This document shows, one piece after another, positions 34,348-43,442 of a DNA stretch of 64,000 bases (the stretch's first letter is position 1; the number at the start of each line of letters is the position of its first letter). The translations under genes and the position numbers were made by a program. The stretch is from assembly GCF_022370835.2 (NCBI RefSeq), contig NZ_CP092365.1:1-64000 (forward strand), given 5' to 3'. The notes beneath the pieces were generated by a model. The model ran no database searches. It was not told where the DNA came from and saw nothing but the letters and a program-made list of their open reading frames with translations. Source of the DNA: Mycolicibacillus parakoreensis. Lineage in GTDB: Bacteria; Actinomycetota; Actinomycetes; Mycobacteriales; Mycobacteriaceae.

Positions 34348-34733
34348 TCAACTGGACCCGGGGAAGTCCCGTGGCCACCGCACGCCCTGTCGGCGTACCG
34401 TGTCTACGCCTCCGTGGAAGACGCGCAATAGAATTCGGTGCCGACCAAGATCTGCGATGGTGTGAGTTTCTTCTACGACAGATCGGTCCTGTCGATCGAT
34501 GGCGGTGACCGGTACGGTGTCACCCTCGCGGGCGTAGCGAAGCAAGGGCGTCAGATCTGGCCGATCGGTGTTCACAGCACCCGAGACTTTGTCGGTGAAG
34601 ACATGGCCGGATTCCACCCCCCCTCGGCGGCGAGCGCGGCGAGTTGCGCGTCGAGGTCCGGTCCCAGAGTGCTCACTCGCGCGTACCCCAGAATTGCTGT
34701 CACAGCATCCACCGTCTCGTCACCCTCTGCCAT
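34348..34733 (-). pseudogene. Serine resolvase/invertase remnant, frameshifted
   Basis: Read from ATG 34733, the frame gives ILGYARVSTLGPDLDAQLAA, the N-terminal catalytic block of Tn3-type resolvases with its serine in ARVST. After LAALAAEGG the match jumps to another frame (VFTDKVSGAVNTDRPDLTPL, GDTVPVTAIDRQDRSV), which runs to 34348. The shift coincides with a run of seven C on the plus strand (34617-34623). The C-terminal helix-turn-helix is missing. It is a relic of a transposon, or the run is phase-variable or a sequencing error. The bases from 34,092 to 34,347 hold nothing recognisable. Confidence 0.8.
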
Positions 34734-34885
34734 CGAGGATTCGAGACATGCGGTGTGAGACAGGGAATGATATACCGCGACCTGGGACGATGCCGGCTCC
34801 TGTTCGGATACTGGAGCCTGTCTCGTTTCTTTAGATTTGAGACGGGCGGCGGCGAGGCGAGCATGGCGGGGTTTGGCAGGTCTGT

Positions 34886-37800
34886 TTATCTGGGGGAGGT
34901 GACTGCCGTTGGGGGTTGGTTTGTTGGCGCACGTTGTGGCCACCAGCTTGCTTCGCGGAGGAGTGTGGCGATGGCGGGCACGGTGAGGGTGCGTACGAGG
35001 AAGGTGTCGAGCAGTAGTCCGAAGCCGATGATGAGGCCGGCTTGGATCATGATGGCTACCGAGCCGACCATGAGGCCGAACATGCTGACGGCGAAGATCA
35101 GGCCGGCGGAGGTGATGACGGCGCCGGTGTTGGCGACGGTGCGCAGCACTCCGACGCGGATGTTGCTTCCGGATTCTTCGCGTAGTCGGGAGACCAGCAG
35201 CATGTTGTAGTCGGCGCCGACGGCGACGAGGATGATGAACGCCAATAGAGGTACCGGCCAAGCGATTTCGTGACCGAGGATCCACTGAAATACCAGGACG
35301 CCGAATCCGATCGAGGCGAGGTAGTTGAGCAGGACGGTGCCGAGCAGGTAGATCGGTGCCAGTAGTGCGCGTAGCAGCAGCACCAGGATGAGGCCGACAA
35401 TGACGGTGGTGGCCAGCGCAAGTTGGAAGAAGTCTGCCCAGAGGAATCGTTGGATGTCGGAGTTGACGGCGGGGAAGCCGGCGACCGAGACGGTGGCCTC
35501 AGCCAGGGAGGTGTTGGGGCGCGCGGCGTTGGCGACGTCGGTGATCTGGTGGGCGAGGTTCATGGCCTCGACGCTGTAGGGGTCGTAGCTGGTTTCGATC
35601 ATGAACCGTGCTGTTTTGCCGTCTGGTGAGAGGAATTGTTTCGCGACGTCGGTGAATTGGCGGTTCTCGAAGGCGTTGGCCGGCAGATAGAAACCGCTTG
35701 CTGAGTCGGAGTCCTGGGCGGCGCGTGCAGAGTTCTGGAGTTGGGTGGCGATCTGGCTCATCCCGGAGAGCATTTCGATGTTGCTGTCGGCTAGGGTGCG
35801 CACACCGGTGGCCAACGCTTGGGCTCCGGAGGCGAGTTGGCCGATCCCGTCTTGGAGGCGGCGCAGGTTGCTGGCCAGGTCAGCGGGGTTTCCCAGCGCC
35901 CCGAAAGCGTTGTCCAGCGAGGTGACGGCGTTTTGGACGGTGGTGAGGGTGCCGGCGACGGTGGCATTGCTGGCGGGGTTGTAGCGGTCGCCGAGGTCGG
36001 CGATTTGGGTGAAGAATCCGTTGTTGCGCAGGGTGGTCAGGATCTGTACTTGGTCGCGGATCTGGGCGCATTGGGGTGTGGTGGCACACCACGGCGAGGT
36101 GTTGAGGGCACCGACGAGCGGGTCCAAGGTGGTGATGGCGTGTTGTGCTTGGTCGGCCAGGGGGCGTAGGCCGGGGCCGGCTTGGATGGCCTGATCGACC
36201 GCAGGGGCGGTCGCTGAGAGTTGTTGCAGTAGTGGTCGGAACTGGTTGACCTGAGCGCCGGCGGATTGGGCTTGCGTGAGGATGCCCGCCAGGGGGGTCA
36301 GTGCGGTGCGCACGGTGGTGTCGAGTTGGGCCAGTCCGCCGGCGAGTTGATCGGCGCCGTCGGTGAGTTTGGTGAGGTCGTCGCGGCGAGCGTTACCGTC
36401 GGCGACCGCGCCGGCCATCTTGTCTCCTATTTGACCGTTTTGCCAGGCCAGTTGCGCTTGATCGAGGCGTTCCCCGGTGGGGCGGGTGACGCCGGAGACT
36501 TTGGTGACACCGGGAACCTGGGAGACGCGGGAGGCCATTTCGTCGAGGTCGGCCAGTCCTTTGCCGGTGCGCATGTCGGTGGGGTTCTCGACGACGAGGA
36601 ATTCGGTGATGACGACGTCTTTGCGGAAGTGGCGGTCCAACAGTTGGTAGCCCTGGTTGCTGGCGGTGGTGGCGGGTTGGCCTTTGCGGTCGTCGTAGCT
36701 GATTTTGATGGTCGCGGCTACCGCTGACAGCGCGAGCAGGATGACGAGGCTGACGATCAGCAGTGGCACCGGACGGCGCACCACCGCGACGGCGACACTG
36801 TTCCAATAGCGGCGGGTGCGATCGGATTTGGGTTCACCGATGCCCCGTTTAGCTGCCAGTGCCAGCACGGGCGGTAGCAGGGTGACGGTGGCCAGGAAAC
36901 CGAACAGGACCGCGATGGCGCATGCGGGGCCTAGGGCGGCGAACACGCTCAAGCGGGCGAACACCATGGCCAGGAAGGCCAGGGCCACGGTGGCGGCGGA
37001 GGCCAGGATGACGCGGCCGATGCTGGCGGTGGCGTGGATGATGGCCTGCTCGGCCGGTACCTGGGCGCGGCGCTGCTCGTGGTAGCGGCTGATCAGGAAC
37101 ACGGTGTAGTCGGTGCCGGCGCCGAGCAGGATCGCGGTCATGAACGCGACGGTGAATTGTGAGACCGGCATGCCCATCTCGCCCAGCGCGGACAGGACGC
37201 CGCGCCCGACGGCCAAGCTCAGCCCGATCACCAGCAGCGGCAGCAGCGCGGTGAACACCGACCGGTAGACGATCAGCAGGATCAGCGCGATCATGGCGGC
37301 GGTGGCGATCGAGATCAACAGCAGATCATGCTCGGCGGCGGCGATCATGTCACTGAACGTCGCCGGCGGCCCGGTCACCTGCGCGGTGGTGGACGAACCG
37401 GCGAACACTTCTGCGGTGATGTCCCGCACCGCCTGGACGGACTCCGCAGCGGTCGGGTCACCCAGCGTGCCGCTCACTCCCACCGGCAGATACCACGATG
37501 TGCCGTCGGCGCTGACAGCCTGGGCTCGGGTGACCGGATCGGCCAGCAGATCCTGCACCAGTAACACGTGCTCGCTGTCTGCGCGCAGTCGTTCCAGAAG
37601 GCGGTCGTAGCGCTGTTGGGTCGCCGGGGTCAGACCGGCGGGGTCTTCCATGGCCACGAACAGCATGGTTTTCGACCCCTGCTCGTTGAAGGCGGTACTC
37701 AGCCGCTCCACCGTTTGCAGCGACGGGGCGTCGCGCGGAATCAAATCCACCGACTGCTGGCGCACCACCGTTTCCAGCTGCGGGAACAGCAGCGCCAAGA

Positions 37801-37972
37801 CGATCGCGGCGCCGATCCACACCCCGATGGTCAAGGCTTTGTGCCGCACAGTGAATCGTCCCAACGCTGCGAGCCGAGCGCTGTATTCACGGCTGGACGC
37901 GGGATCGACGGGAGTCTCGCGCCGGGCAGCGCGGGCCGGTGTTACCGAAGAGCCTGCCGTGCGGTCGGCCAC
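34886..37972 (-). CDS. MmpL-family RND transporter
   Basis: MmpL proteins export lipids or siderophores across the mycobacterial inner membrane using proton motive force. The 1,028-residue protein has two MMPL repeats, each with a large periplasmic loop and the paired GAGTDYTVFLISRYHE and AVGADYNMLLVSRLRE motifs that hold the Asp-Tyr proton relay. The second loop contains a long helical hairpin-like insertion (TKLTDGADQLAGGLAQLDTT and following). There is no mmpS next to it. A double inverted repeat lies immediately upstream, so TetR-type control is likely. Substrate unknown. Confidence 0.92.
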   Translation of the reverse strand: MADRTAGSSVTPARAARRETPVDPASSREYSARLAALGRFTVRHKALTIGVWIGAAIVLALLFPQLETVVRQQSVDLIPRDAPSLQTVERLSTAFNEQGSKTMLFVAMEDPAGLTPATQQRYDRLLERLRADSEHVLLVQDLLADPVTRAQAVSADGTSWYLPVGVSGTLGDPTAAESVQAVRDITAEVFAGSSTTAQVTGPPATFSDMIAAAEHDLLLISIATAAMIALILLIVYRSVFTALLPLLVIGLSLAVGRGVLSALGEMGMPVSQFTVAFMTAILLGAGTDYTVFLISRYHEQRRAQVPAEQAIIHATASIGRVILASAATVALAFLAMVFARLSVFAALGPACAIAVLFGFLATVTLLPPVLALAAKRGIGEPKSDRTRRYWNSVAVAVVRRPVPLLIVSLVILLALSAVAATIKISYDDRKGQPATTASNQGYQLLDRHFRKDVVITEFLVVENPTDMRTGKGLADLDEMASRVSQVPGVTKVSGVTRPTGERLDQAQLAWQNGQIGDKMAGAVADGNARRDDLTKLTDGADQLAGGLAQLDTTVRTALTPLAGILTQAQSAGAQVNQFRPLLQQLSATAPAVDQAIQAGPGLRPLADQAQHAITTLDPLVGALNTSPWCATTPQCAQIRDQVQILTTLRNNGFFTQIADLGDRYNPASNATVAGTLTTVQNAVTSLDNAFGALGNPADLASNLRRLQDGIGQLASGAQALATGVRTLADSNIEMLSGMSQIATQLQNSARAAQDSDSASGFYLPANAFENRQFTDVAKQFLSPDGKTARFMIETSYDPYSVEAMNLAHQITDVANAARPNTSLAEATVSVAGFPAVNSDIQRFLWADFFQLALATTVIVGLILVLLLRALLAPIYLLGTVLLNYLASIGFGVLVFQWILGHEIAWPVPLLAFIILVAVGADYNMLLVSRLREESGSNIRVGVLRTVANTGAVITSAGLIFAVSMFGLMVGSVAIMIQAGLIIGFGLLLDTFLVRTLTVPAIATLLREASWWPQRAPTNQPPTAVTSPR

Positions 37973-37992
37973 CGAACCCCCTAAACGATCAA

Positions 37993-38029
37993 CGATACTA
38001 TTGGTATCGCTACGCTACATTATGTAGCG
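37993..38029. promoter_or_regulatory. Twin palindromes upstream of the MmpL gene
   Basis: CGATAC (37993-37998) and GTATCG (38004-38009) form an inverted repeat with a 5-base spacer. Right after it CGCTACAT-T-ATGTAGCG (38013-38029) is a perfect 17-bp palindrome. They start 21 bp before the MmpL start codon on the minus strand. The first repeat recurs upstream of the DUF6188-like gene. Confidence 0.7.
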
Positions 38030-38068
38030 AATATCGGATAGTCGATGGGGTCTGCAGCCAGCGGTGGC

Positions 38069-38494
38069 TTATCGGTTCACGATGTTGGCGTCGTCGCTTT
38101 CGGGGATGTCGTGTCGGACCACGCGGACACGCCCGTGCGGCAGACAGGCCATGTAGCCGTGCCGCTTGCCGTACAGCTCCCACGCGGTGAACTGCTCGTC
38201 GGGGTCGACGTCGATGCGGTGACCACGGGAGAAGCCCAGGTGCAACCCCCCGTCGTCACCGGACCAGGCCTGGGTGCACACTGCGCCGGCCAGGTTCAGC
38301 AGCGGGCGCTCGTAGACCGAGATCTGCAAGGGATTGATGAGGACTGCCTCGGCGGGAAAGCGATCTGCTGCGGGCAGAGTGAGCAGCAGGGGGCGCGAGA
38401 TGACGACTTCGTTGTAGTCGTCCAGGTCGAGTACCAAGCCGTCGCGCACCGAAACCCGTTGCACGACACAATCTTCGATCCACTGGGTGTACAT
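38069..38494 (-). CDS. DUF6188-like small protein
   Basis: The 141-residue soluble protein (MYTQWIEDCVVQRVSVRDGL...) is rich in beta strands and charged residues, without signal peptide or membrane helix. It resembles actinobacterial DUF6188 proteins; no catalytic motif is evident. ATG 38494 follows AAGGAGAA. It lies between the TetR gene and the MmpL gene on the same strand and has the shared operator just upstream, so it probably belongs to the same regulon. Confidence 0.65.
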   Translation of the reverse strand: MYTQWIEDCVVQRVSVRDGLVLDLDDYNEVVISRPLLLTLPAADRFPAEAVLINPLQISVYERPLLNLAGAVCTQAWSGDDGGLHLGFSRGHRIDVDPDEQFTAWELYGKRHGYMACLPHGRVRVVRHDIPESDDANIVNR

Positions 38495-38544
38495 GGCGTT
38501 CTCCTTCGACGCATCATCGAGTCGCACCCCTAAGGGTACGGCAG

Positions 38545-38570
38545 GTATCGCTGCGATACTAGGAGTATCG
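38545..38570. promoter_or_regulatory. Repeated operator upstream of the DUF6188-like gene
   Basis: GTATCG (38545-38550), CGATAC (38554-38559) and GTATCG (38565-38570) form two overlapping inverted repeats. The second pair has the same arms and the same 5-base spacing as the repeat before the MmpL gene. Confidence 0.7.
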
Positions 38571-39245
38571 TTACGGTTCCTCGGAGTGCGCGGCGGCGCT
38601 GTCGAGTAGCCGATGAACGGCCCGGTCGATGCGGTCACGGGTCTCCTCGGCGGACACCCGCCCGCTGATGAAGGCGAGCAGGTTGGCCAGCCAGATGTCG
38701 GAGATGAGGCCGGCGACAACCAGATGTGTCGGTGTCGGCTCGCCCGCGCTGAGGGTGCGGGCCAGCAGCGTGTGGATCGTTGCGGCGGCAGAATCAAGTT
38801 CCGCGGCGGCGCGGGTGTCGGCCGCGGCGAAAGCCCGGGTCATGGCGTCGGTCAGCAGCGGCTCGCGCTGCCACCGGCCGTGCAGGTGGCTGGTCAGTCG
38901 CTCCAATCGCTGCCGCGGTGTGCCGGCACCGGTTGTCCAGGTCCCGGCGACGTCGAGACGCTGAAATTCTCGACTCAGCGCCGCGACCAGCAGATGGGTT
39001 TTGGCCGGGAAATAGCGGTACAGCGTGCCCACGGCCATGCCGACGTGCTCGGCGACCGTCCGCATGTGCACCGCGTCGTAACCGCCGGTGGTAGCTATAG
39101 CCAGGGCGGCATCCATGATGGCCTCGCGACGACGGGCCGAGACGCGCGAACGCGGCACCCCGGCTGCGTGAACCTGATCGGCAACCGAATACTCCTCGTC
39201 GAGCCCGGTGGGCGTGTCGCTCGCTCGGGCGCTGGCGACGGTCAT
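38571..39245 (-). CDS. TetR-family regulator, KstR-like
   Basis: The 224-residue protein has an N-terminal helix-turn-helix (REAIMDAALAIATTGGYDAVHMRTVAEHVGMAVGTLYRYFPAK, cut here only by description) and a C-terminal ligand domain (LLTDAMTRAFAAADTRAAAE, LISDIWLANLLAFISGR). Both halves resemble KstR, the cholesterol-catabolism repressor of mycobacteria, more than a generic TetR. It overlaps the thioesterase gene upstream by 4 bp. It is a good candidate to bind the repeated CGATAC-N5-GTATCG operators on either side of the next gene. Confidence 0.85.
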   Translation of the reverse strand: MTVASARASDTPTGLDEEYSVADQVHAAGVPRSRVSARRREAIMDAALAIATTGGYDAVHMRTVAEHVGMAVGTLYRYFPAKTHLLVAALSREFQRLDVAGTWTTGAGTPRQRLERLTSHLHGRWQREPLLTDAMTRAFAAADTRAAAELDSAAATIHTLLARTLSAGEPTPTHLVVAGLISDIWLANLLAFISGRVSAEETRDRIDRAVHRLLDSAAAHSEEP

Positions 39246-39745
39246 GGTGTGTGATCGCCGCCGCGGCGCGAGAACTGCTCGAGGATCTCCCCAAAACCGC
39301 TGATATCGCCGTGGGCGGCGAAATGTGCGGTATCAACCACGATGAATACGGCCGTCGCGGTGAACCGGGTGGCCCCTTCGCAGGTGCCGGTCGCCGCGAC
39401 GTGCAACGCCCGACCCTCGCGGGCGCTGATGTGCGCGGTGATCCGGTGGGGCCGGTGCAGCGGTACTGGTTGCAGATACTCCACCGTCAGACTGCGCGTC
39501 ACCGCAGGCGTGCCGGCGATCCACAGCGTGAAGCCCAGCACGTCATCGCAGGCCGCGGCGACGGCCCCACCGTGCGCCAGGCCGGGGGCTCCGATGTGGC
39601 GCTCGTCGAATGTGACATCGGCATACACCGAATCCGCACTGCGGTAGACCTCCACATGCAGGCCGTGCGGATTGTCCGGACCACACCCCATACAGGTCGG
39701 GGTATGAGAAGGCAGCCGTTCCGACGGCACCGCACGATCTGACAC
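39242..39745 (-). CDS. PaaI-type hotdog thioesterase
   Basis: The 167-residue protein has the 4HBT hotdog fold: CMGCGPDNPHGLHV at the start, APGLAHGGAVAAACDDVLG (the catalytic loop region with the HGG motif) and SLTVEYLQPVPLHRP. Such enzymes hydrolyse aryl- or acyl-CoA thioesters. It is translationally coupled to the KstR-like regulator and divergent from the second TetR gene across a 102-bp gap. The substrate is unknown; a role in lipid turnover is an inference from the neighbours. Confidence 0.88.
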   Translation of the reverse strand: MSDRAVPSERLPSHTPTCMGCGPDNPHGLHVEVYRSADSVYADVTFDERHIGAPGLAHGGAVAAACDDVLGFTLWIAGTPAVTRSLTVEYLQPVPLHRPHRITAHISAREGRALHVAATGTCEGATRFTATAVFIVVDTAHFAAHGDISGFGEILEQFSRRGGDHTP

Positions 39746-39847
39746 AGAAACGCTCCCGCTACTTCAAGTTTCGCTGCGCTACTGGTAGTACCACAACTGC
39801 TAGACTTCCCGGTGCGACATCGCCGAAATCGACCGCCGAGGTGACCC

Positions 39848-40507
39848 GTGAGCGACAGCAATCAGCCCTCCCTGCCCGATGATGACGACATCGATCCGCG
39901 GCGGATCCGGTCACGGAATCGACTATTGGATGCTGCGGCAACACTGTTGAGCACCGGAGGCGTCGAGGCCGTCACTATCGATGCCGTCACCAAAGCATCC
40001 AAGGTGGCCCGCACCACCCTTTATCGGCATTTTCAGAGCTCGTCGCATCTGCTTGCCGCCACCTTCGAGCGGCTACTACCGCAGGTAAGCACACCAGCAC
40101 CGACCAGCGGTTCCTTACGCGAACAACTGATCGAGCTGCTCAGCCGCCAAGCCGCCCTGTTCAACGACGCCCCGCTGCACGTCACCACCCTGGCATGGCT
40201 CTCACTCGGCCCCACCGGCGCCAAAGAAGAGACCGACAACAGTCACGCATCCGGGGCACTGCGGGCCCGCGTCGTCGACCAGTACCGCCAACCGTTCGAC
40301 GCCATCCTCACCAGCTCGAAAGCCCACACCGAACTCGGCAACATCGACCGCGACCTCGCAATTTGCCAACTCGTCGGACCCCTCGCATTCGCACGCATGA
40401 CCGGCCTGCGCACCATCACGCGCGACGACTGCACAACCCTCATCGACAACTTCCTCGCAACCCACCGCAGAGCCGCCACCCCCGCAGACGTACGCGAAGT
40501 CGTTTGA
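39848..40507 (+). CDS. TetR-family regulator
   Basis: The 219-residue protein has a TetR helix-turn-helix (RLLDAAATLLSTGGVEAVTI, VARTTLYRHFQSSSHLL) and a helical C-terminal domain. Divergent from the thioesterase gene, it probably regulates itself and that gene; CTAC-TG-GTAG at 39779-39788 in the gap is a weak operator candidate. Ligand unknown. Confidence 0.85.
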   Translation: MSDSNQPSLPDDDDIDPRRIRSRNRLLDAAATLLSTGGVEAVTIDAVTKASKVARTTLYRHFQSSSHLLAATFERLLPQVSTPAPTSGSLREQLIELLSRQAALFNDAPLHVTTLAWLSLGPTGAKEETDNSHASGALRARVVDQYRQPFDAILTSSKAHTELGNIDRDLAICQLVGPLAFARMTGLRTITRDDCTTLIDNFLATHRRAATPADVREVV

Positions 40508-40943
40508 ACGGACCCAGGGTGACATCGCCGGCGGAAGCTCACGACGACGCGTCAAACCACGAGATCTGAGACAAGTAATGATTCGACTCGAATTTTTAGT
40601 AATGGGACAGTTGTCAAGCAGTGGCGAGGTCGTCTTTGAGCGACGCGGGCCCCTGGCCGCGCGGCGTCGAATGTTCAGACCGGCGTGGGGCTGGGGCGGT
40701 GGGTAGTCCCGGAAACGAACTTCGCTCAGCGTCGCCGCCGCAACCTTCCGTTGGCCCATAGCGAGCTGTGCTCGATTACGCCTGCCGACCCGATAGGGCT
40801 CTGCGTGACATAGAAGAATGCCCTGCCCCGCGGCAATGCGGGTCGTCTCATGGCGTCTCATCTGGTCTCGTCTCAAGTTCGTGTTATTTCCTACGAACGG
40901 TCGTGGTTCTTCGAAGGCAGCGTAGACGGCACGCTCGAAGTCA
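40508..40943. other. Gene-free gap after the second TetR
   Basis: No coding region that I can support. Open frames here overlap the flanking genes antisense or have no recognisable content. Possibly the scar of an insertion. Confidence 0.35.
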
Positions 40944-43397
40944 TCACCGCTTCTTCCTTTTTCGACGTCCACGACCCGGCTTTAGTTGCCGGGACTTCCT
41001 CGGTCGTAACGTTGATCGTTGTCGCGGTGGTCGGAGTTGAAGCCGCTCGATGAGTTCGTCCATCTCGGGGTCATCAGCTATGCGGTCATTGTAGTAGGCG
41101 ACACCGCATATTCCACCTGCCTCGTCAAAGCAAATGACTACCGCGCGGTCCGACCTCATCTGACGCTTCTTCGCTTTCGCGTACATCGATAGGCCCTCAA
41201 CTGCCTCCGCCGGAAATGTTCCCAGCGGGCACGACCCAACGATGATTATCGGCAGGCCCCACAGCCCCGCGAACGCTTGGATCGCCGTATGGGTCTGGTG
41301 GTCGATCTGAGTCGCACGCACGACGGACTTAACGGCACGTTCCAGATTGGCTTGCGACTCACCGGACATTGCAAGTAGGTCAGCTGTGATGCGTAACCAC
41401 CCGGGCGGGCGCGAGTTCGTCAAGTAGTCAACCAGTTCACGAATGAACGCAAGCGATGCGAAGGTAGGCTTCACGGCGGGAAATGGATTCGAGCCGTCTT
41501 TCCGGTACATCCACATATCCAACAAATTAGTGTGAGTCAAGACACGAACGGGACGCTGTGTACGCCGAAAGCGTCGACGCGCTGCTTTCGTCGGTGGCGG
41601 GGCCATCGGGTTCTCCATGGCGACCTGATCGGGATCTGGTTCGATGTAAAGATGATCGTCGGTTAAAAACAACATGAACAAATCTAGTTCGTCGGTCGCT
41701 CGATATAAGCTTGCAATCCCCGAATCTGATCGACGGCGGACGTATAAGAGAAACTCGCCAGGCCGGTCAATAACCTGAGCGATAACGGACAGGTCGTGAA
41801 GTGAAGTAACCCAAGGGAATTTGTCTTCAGTCAGAACGCCTGCTCGCCGGAGATCATCCATCGCAATCGCTAGCGGGCCAATGTCATCCAGGCAGACTGC
41901 AATTGACCGAATCTCACGAACGAAATCGAGGTCCAGCCATGTGCGGTCGGCCATCCAGATACCGCCGTTAACCTGTATGAGATTCCCAATCCTGTGCGCC
42001 TGCGCCGCAGCGGATCCCACGATATTTGCAAGTTCGCGCGCCAGACGACGGACATCACCACGCCTTGCCTGGTCGGCGATGCTGCGCCCTTTGACCTCGA
42101 CGCATAACGCGAGGTCATCGATGATGAAGAGTCCGTCGCACTCGGTCTCCTTTGCGATTTGCGTAAGATTCGTACAACGTGAACCGAGCTCCCTTACATC
42201 GTTGCCCCCCTTGGGGGCGAAGTACCTGAAGCCTCGGTAGCGCGCCTCCGACTGCAGCAGTCTCGCGACCGCGTTGATCGCAAGCCGTTCACTAACCGCT
42301 GTCCGCACCTTGTCGTAGGTAGTCCATTGGTTGCCGCCTTTCAAGGACTCCTCAACGACGTAGCGGAAAGCATCGGTTCCAATGGGATTGCCCGCGATAA
42401 CGTAGTTGCCCAGTCCGTCAGTAACGAGGCCAGCAGTTCGAAACGGGTTATCGCCCCGCAGAAATGCGAAGACCGCTTCGCATGGGTCACGCTCGCTGAA
42501 CTCAATACTGAAGACGTTAAGAACTCGTCCTACTACATCCATATCAAGGTCCACCCGCTCAGCAACATCGGCCGCCGTGAATTGCGCCCTGTCTCCTGGA
42601 AGGAACATCATCTGGGCCATCAATTGCTCAAACCGCGTCCCGACAGCGGCCCGGGCCGCTTCGGGAGTCTTATACTCCTCTACGATGGCAGCAATCTCGT
42701 CACGTATGCCCATAAACCTGTCGCTGTAGAGATCTGCGACCGCATCGCGAATCTGGATGAATTGCTTATAGGTGAATCCAAGTGCGCTCTGGACTACGAC
42801 TTGGAGTCGACCGCTGTCGAACAGAGCTGTGTTCAGCTCGTCCTCCAGTTGTGGATATTGCATGGTCCGAACGTTGATGACGCTGGCTTGGTACTCGGCT
42901 GCAAGCGCAGCGAGTGGCTCGTCGGAAAACCGAGAACTAGCCATCAAGTAGAAAGTTGTTAAGCGGAGCAGTCGCATCGCGATATCGTGAAGCACCGGTA
43001 CCATTTCATGCGGGTTCGGTGCACCGTCTGTTCCGTGATCTATAGCATGCCGAGACGGCCGGCAAGTGAGTACAAGAGAAATCAATTCCAAAGCCGCACC
43101 GCTGCCTTCAAAGCCAGGCTCGAGCCCAAGGACGGGTGAGATGGGCACTTCATGAAGCCTCATTAGTTCGATGAGGTCGAAGGCGTCCGCCGTAACCATC
43201 TGGTCAACGAGGAGGTCGACTTCCTGTTGCACCTTTGATTTGAATACTGACTGAAGCATCTCGGCCGAATCGGCTAAATGCAACTGCGCAAGGTCGTTGG
43301 TTACGTCCTTTGGCAACCCTAGTACGGTCGATCCCACTATGAAATCCACCCGACCATAATCCCAGGACCTACCGACAGATGTTGTCAGCTCTATCAA
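40944..43397 (-). CDS. Large protein of unknown family with PD-(D/E)XK-like core
   Basis: I do not recognise the family of this 817-residue protein. Residues 1-350 are mostly helical (EEYKTPEAARAAVGTRFEQL and similar). Around residues 395-470 is a block like a PD-(D/E)XK nuclease: TECDGLFIIDD with Asp421, CVEVKGRS with Glu434 and Lys436, then an Arg-rich helix. The C-terminal part has a beta-rich portion (FLLYVRRRSDSG, LYIEPDPDQ) and a very basic tail. No signal peptide or membrane helix. Codon use is less GC-biased than the core genes. Its place between a regulator cluster and a transposon in a defence island suggests a DNA-targeting role, which is inference. Confidence 0.8.
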   Translation of the reverse strand: MIELTTSVGRSWDYGRVDFIVGSTVLGLPKDVTNDLAQLHLADSAEMLQSVFKSKVQQEVDLLVDQMVTADAFDLIELMRLHEVPISPVLGLEPGFEGSGAALELISLVLTCRPSRHAIDHGTDGAPNPHEMVPVLHDIAMRLLRLTTFYLMASSRFSDEPLAALAAEYQASVINVRTMQYPQLEDELNTALFDSGRLQVVVQSALGFTYKQFIQIRDAVADLYSDRFMGIRDEIAAIVEEYKTPEAARAAVGTRFEQLMAQMMFLPGDRAQFTAADVAERVDLDMDVVGRVLNVFSIEFSERDPCEAVFAFLRGDNPFRTAGLVTDGLGNYVIAGNPIGTDAFRYVVEESLKGGNQWTTYDKVRTAVSERLAINAVARLLQSEARYRGFRYFAPKGGNDVRELGSRCTNLTQIAKETECDGLFIIDDLALCVEVKGRSIADQARRGDVRRLARELANIVGSAAAQAHRIGNLIQVNGGIWMADRTWLDLDFVREIRSIAVCLDDIGPLAIAMDDLRRAGVLTEDKFPWVTSLHDLSVIAQVIDRPGEFLLYVRRRSDSGIASLYRATDELDLFMLFLTDDHLYIEPDPDQVAMENPMAPPPTKAARRRFRRTQRPVRVLTHTNLLDMWMYRKDGSNPFPAVKPTFASLAFIRELVDYLTNSRPPGWLRITADLLAMSGESQANLERAVKSVVRATQIDHQTHTAIQAFAGLWGLPIIIVGSCPLGTFPAEAVEGLSMYAKAKKRQMRSDRAVVICFDEAGGICGVAYYNDRIADDPEMDELIERLQLRPPRQRSTLRPRKSRQLKPGRGRRKRKKR

Positions 43398-43442
43398 GCT
43401 GGCCGATGTGTAGTGCGCACGACCACCGCGGGCTTCACCGGC

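Noticed and set aside
40850..41053. Small plus-strand gene before the 817-residue protein
   Set aside because: Most of it overlaps the C-terminal codons of the larger gene antisense and it has no convincing ribosome binding site or homology.
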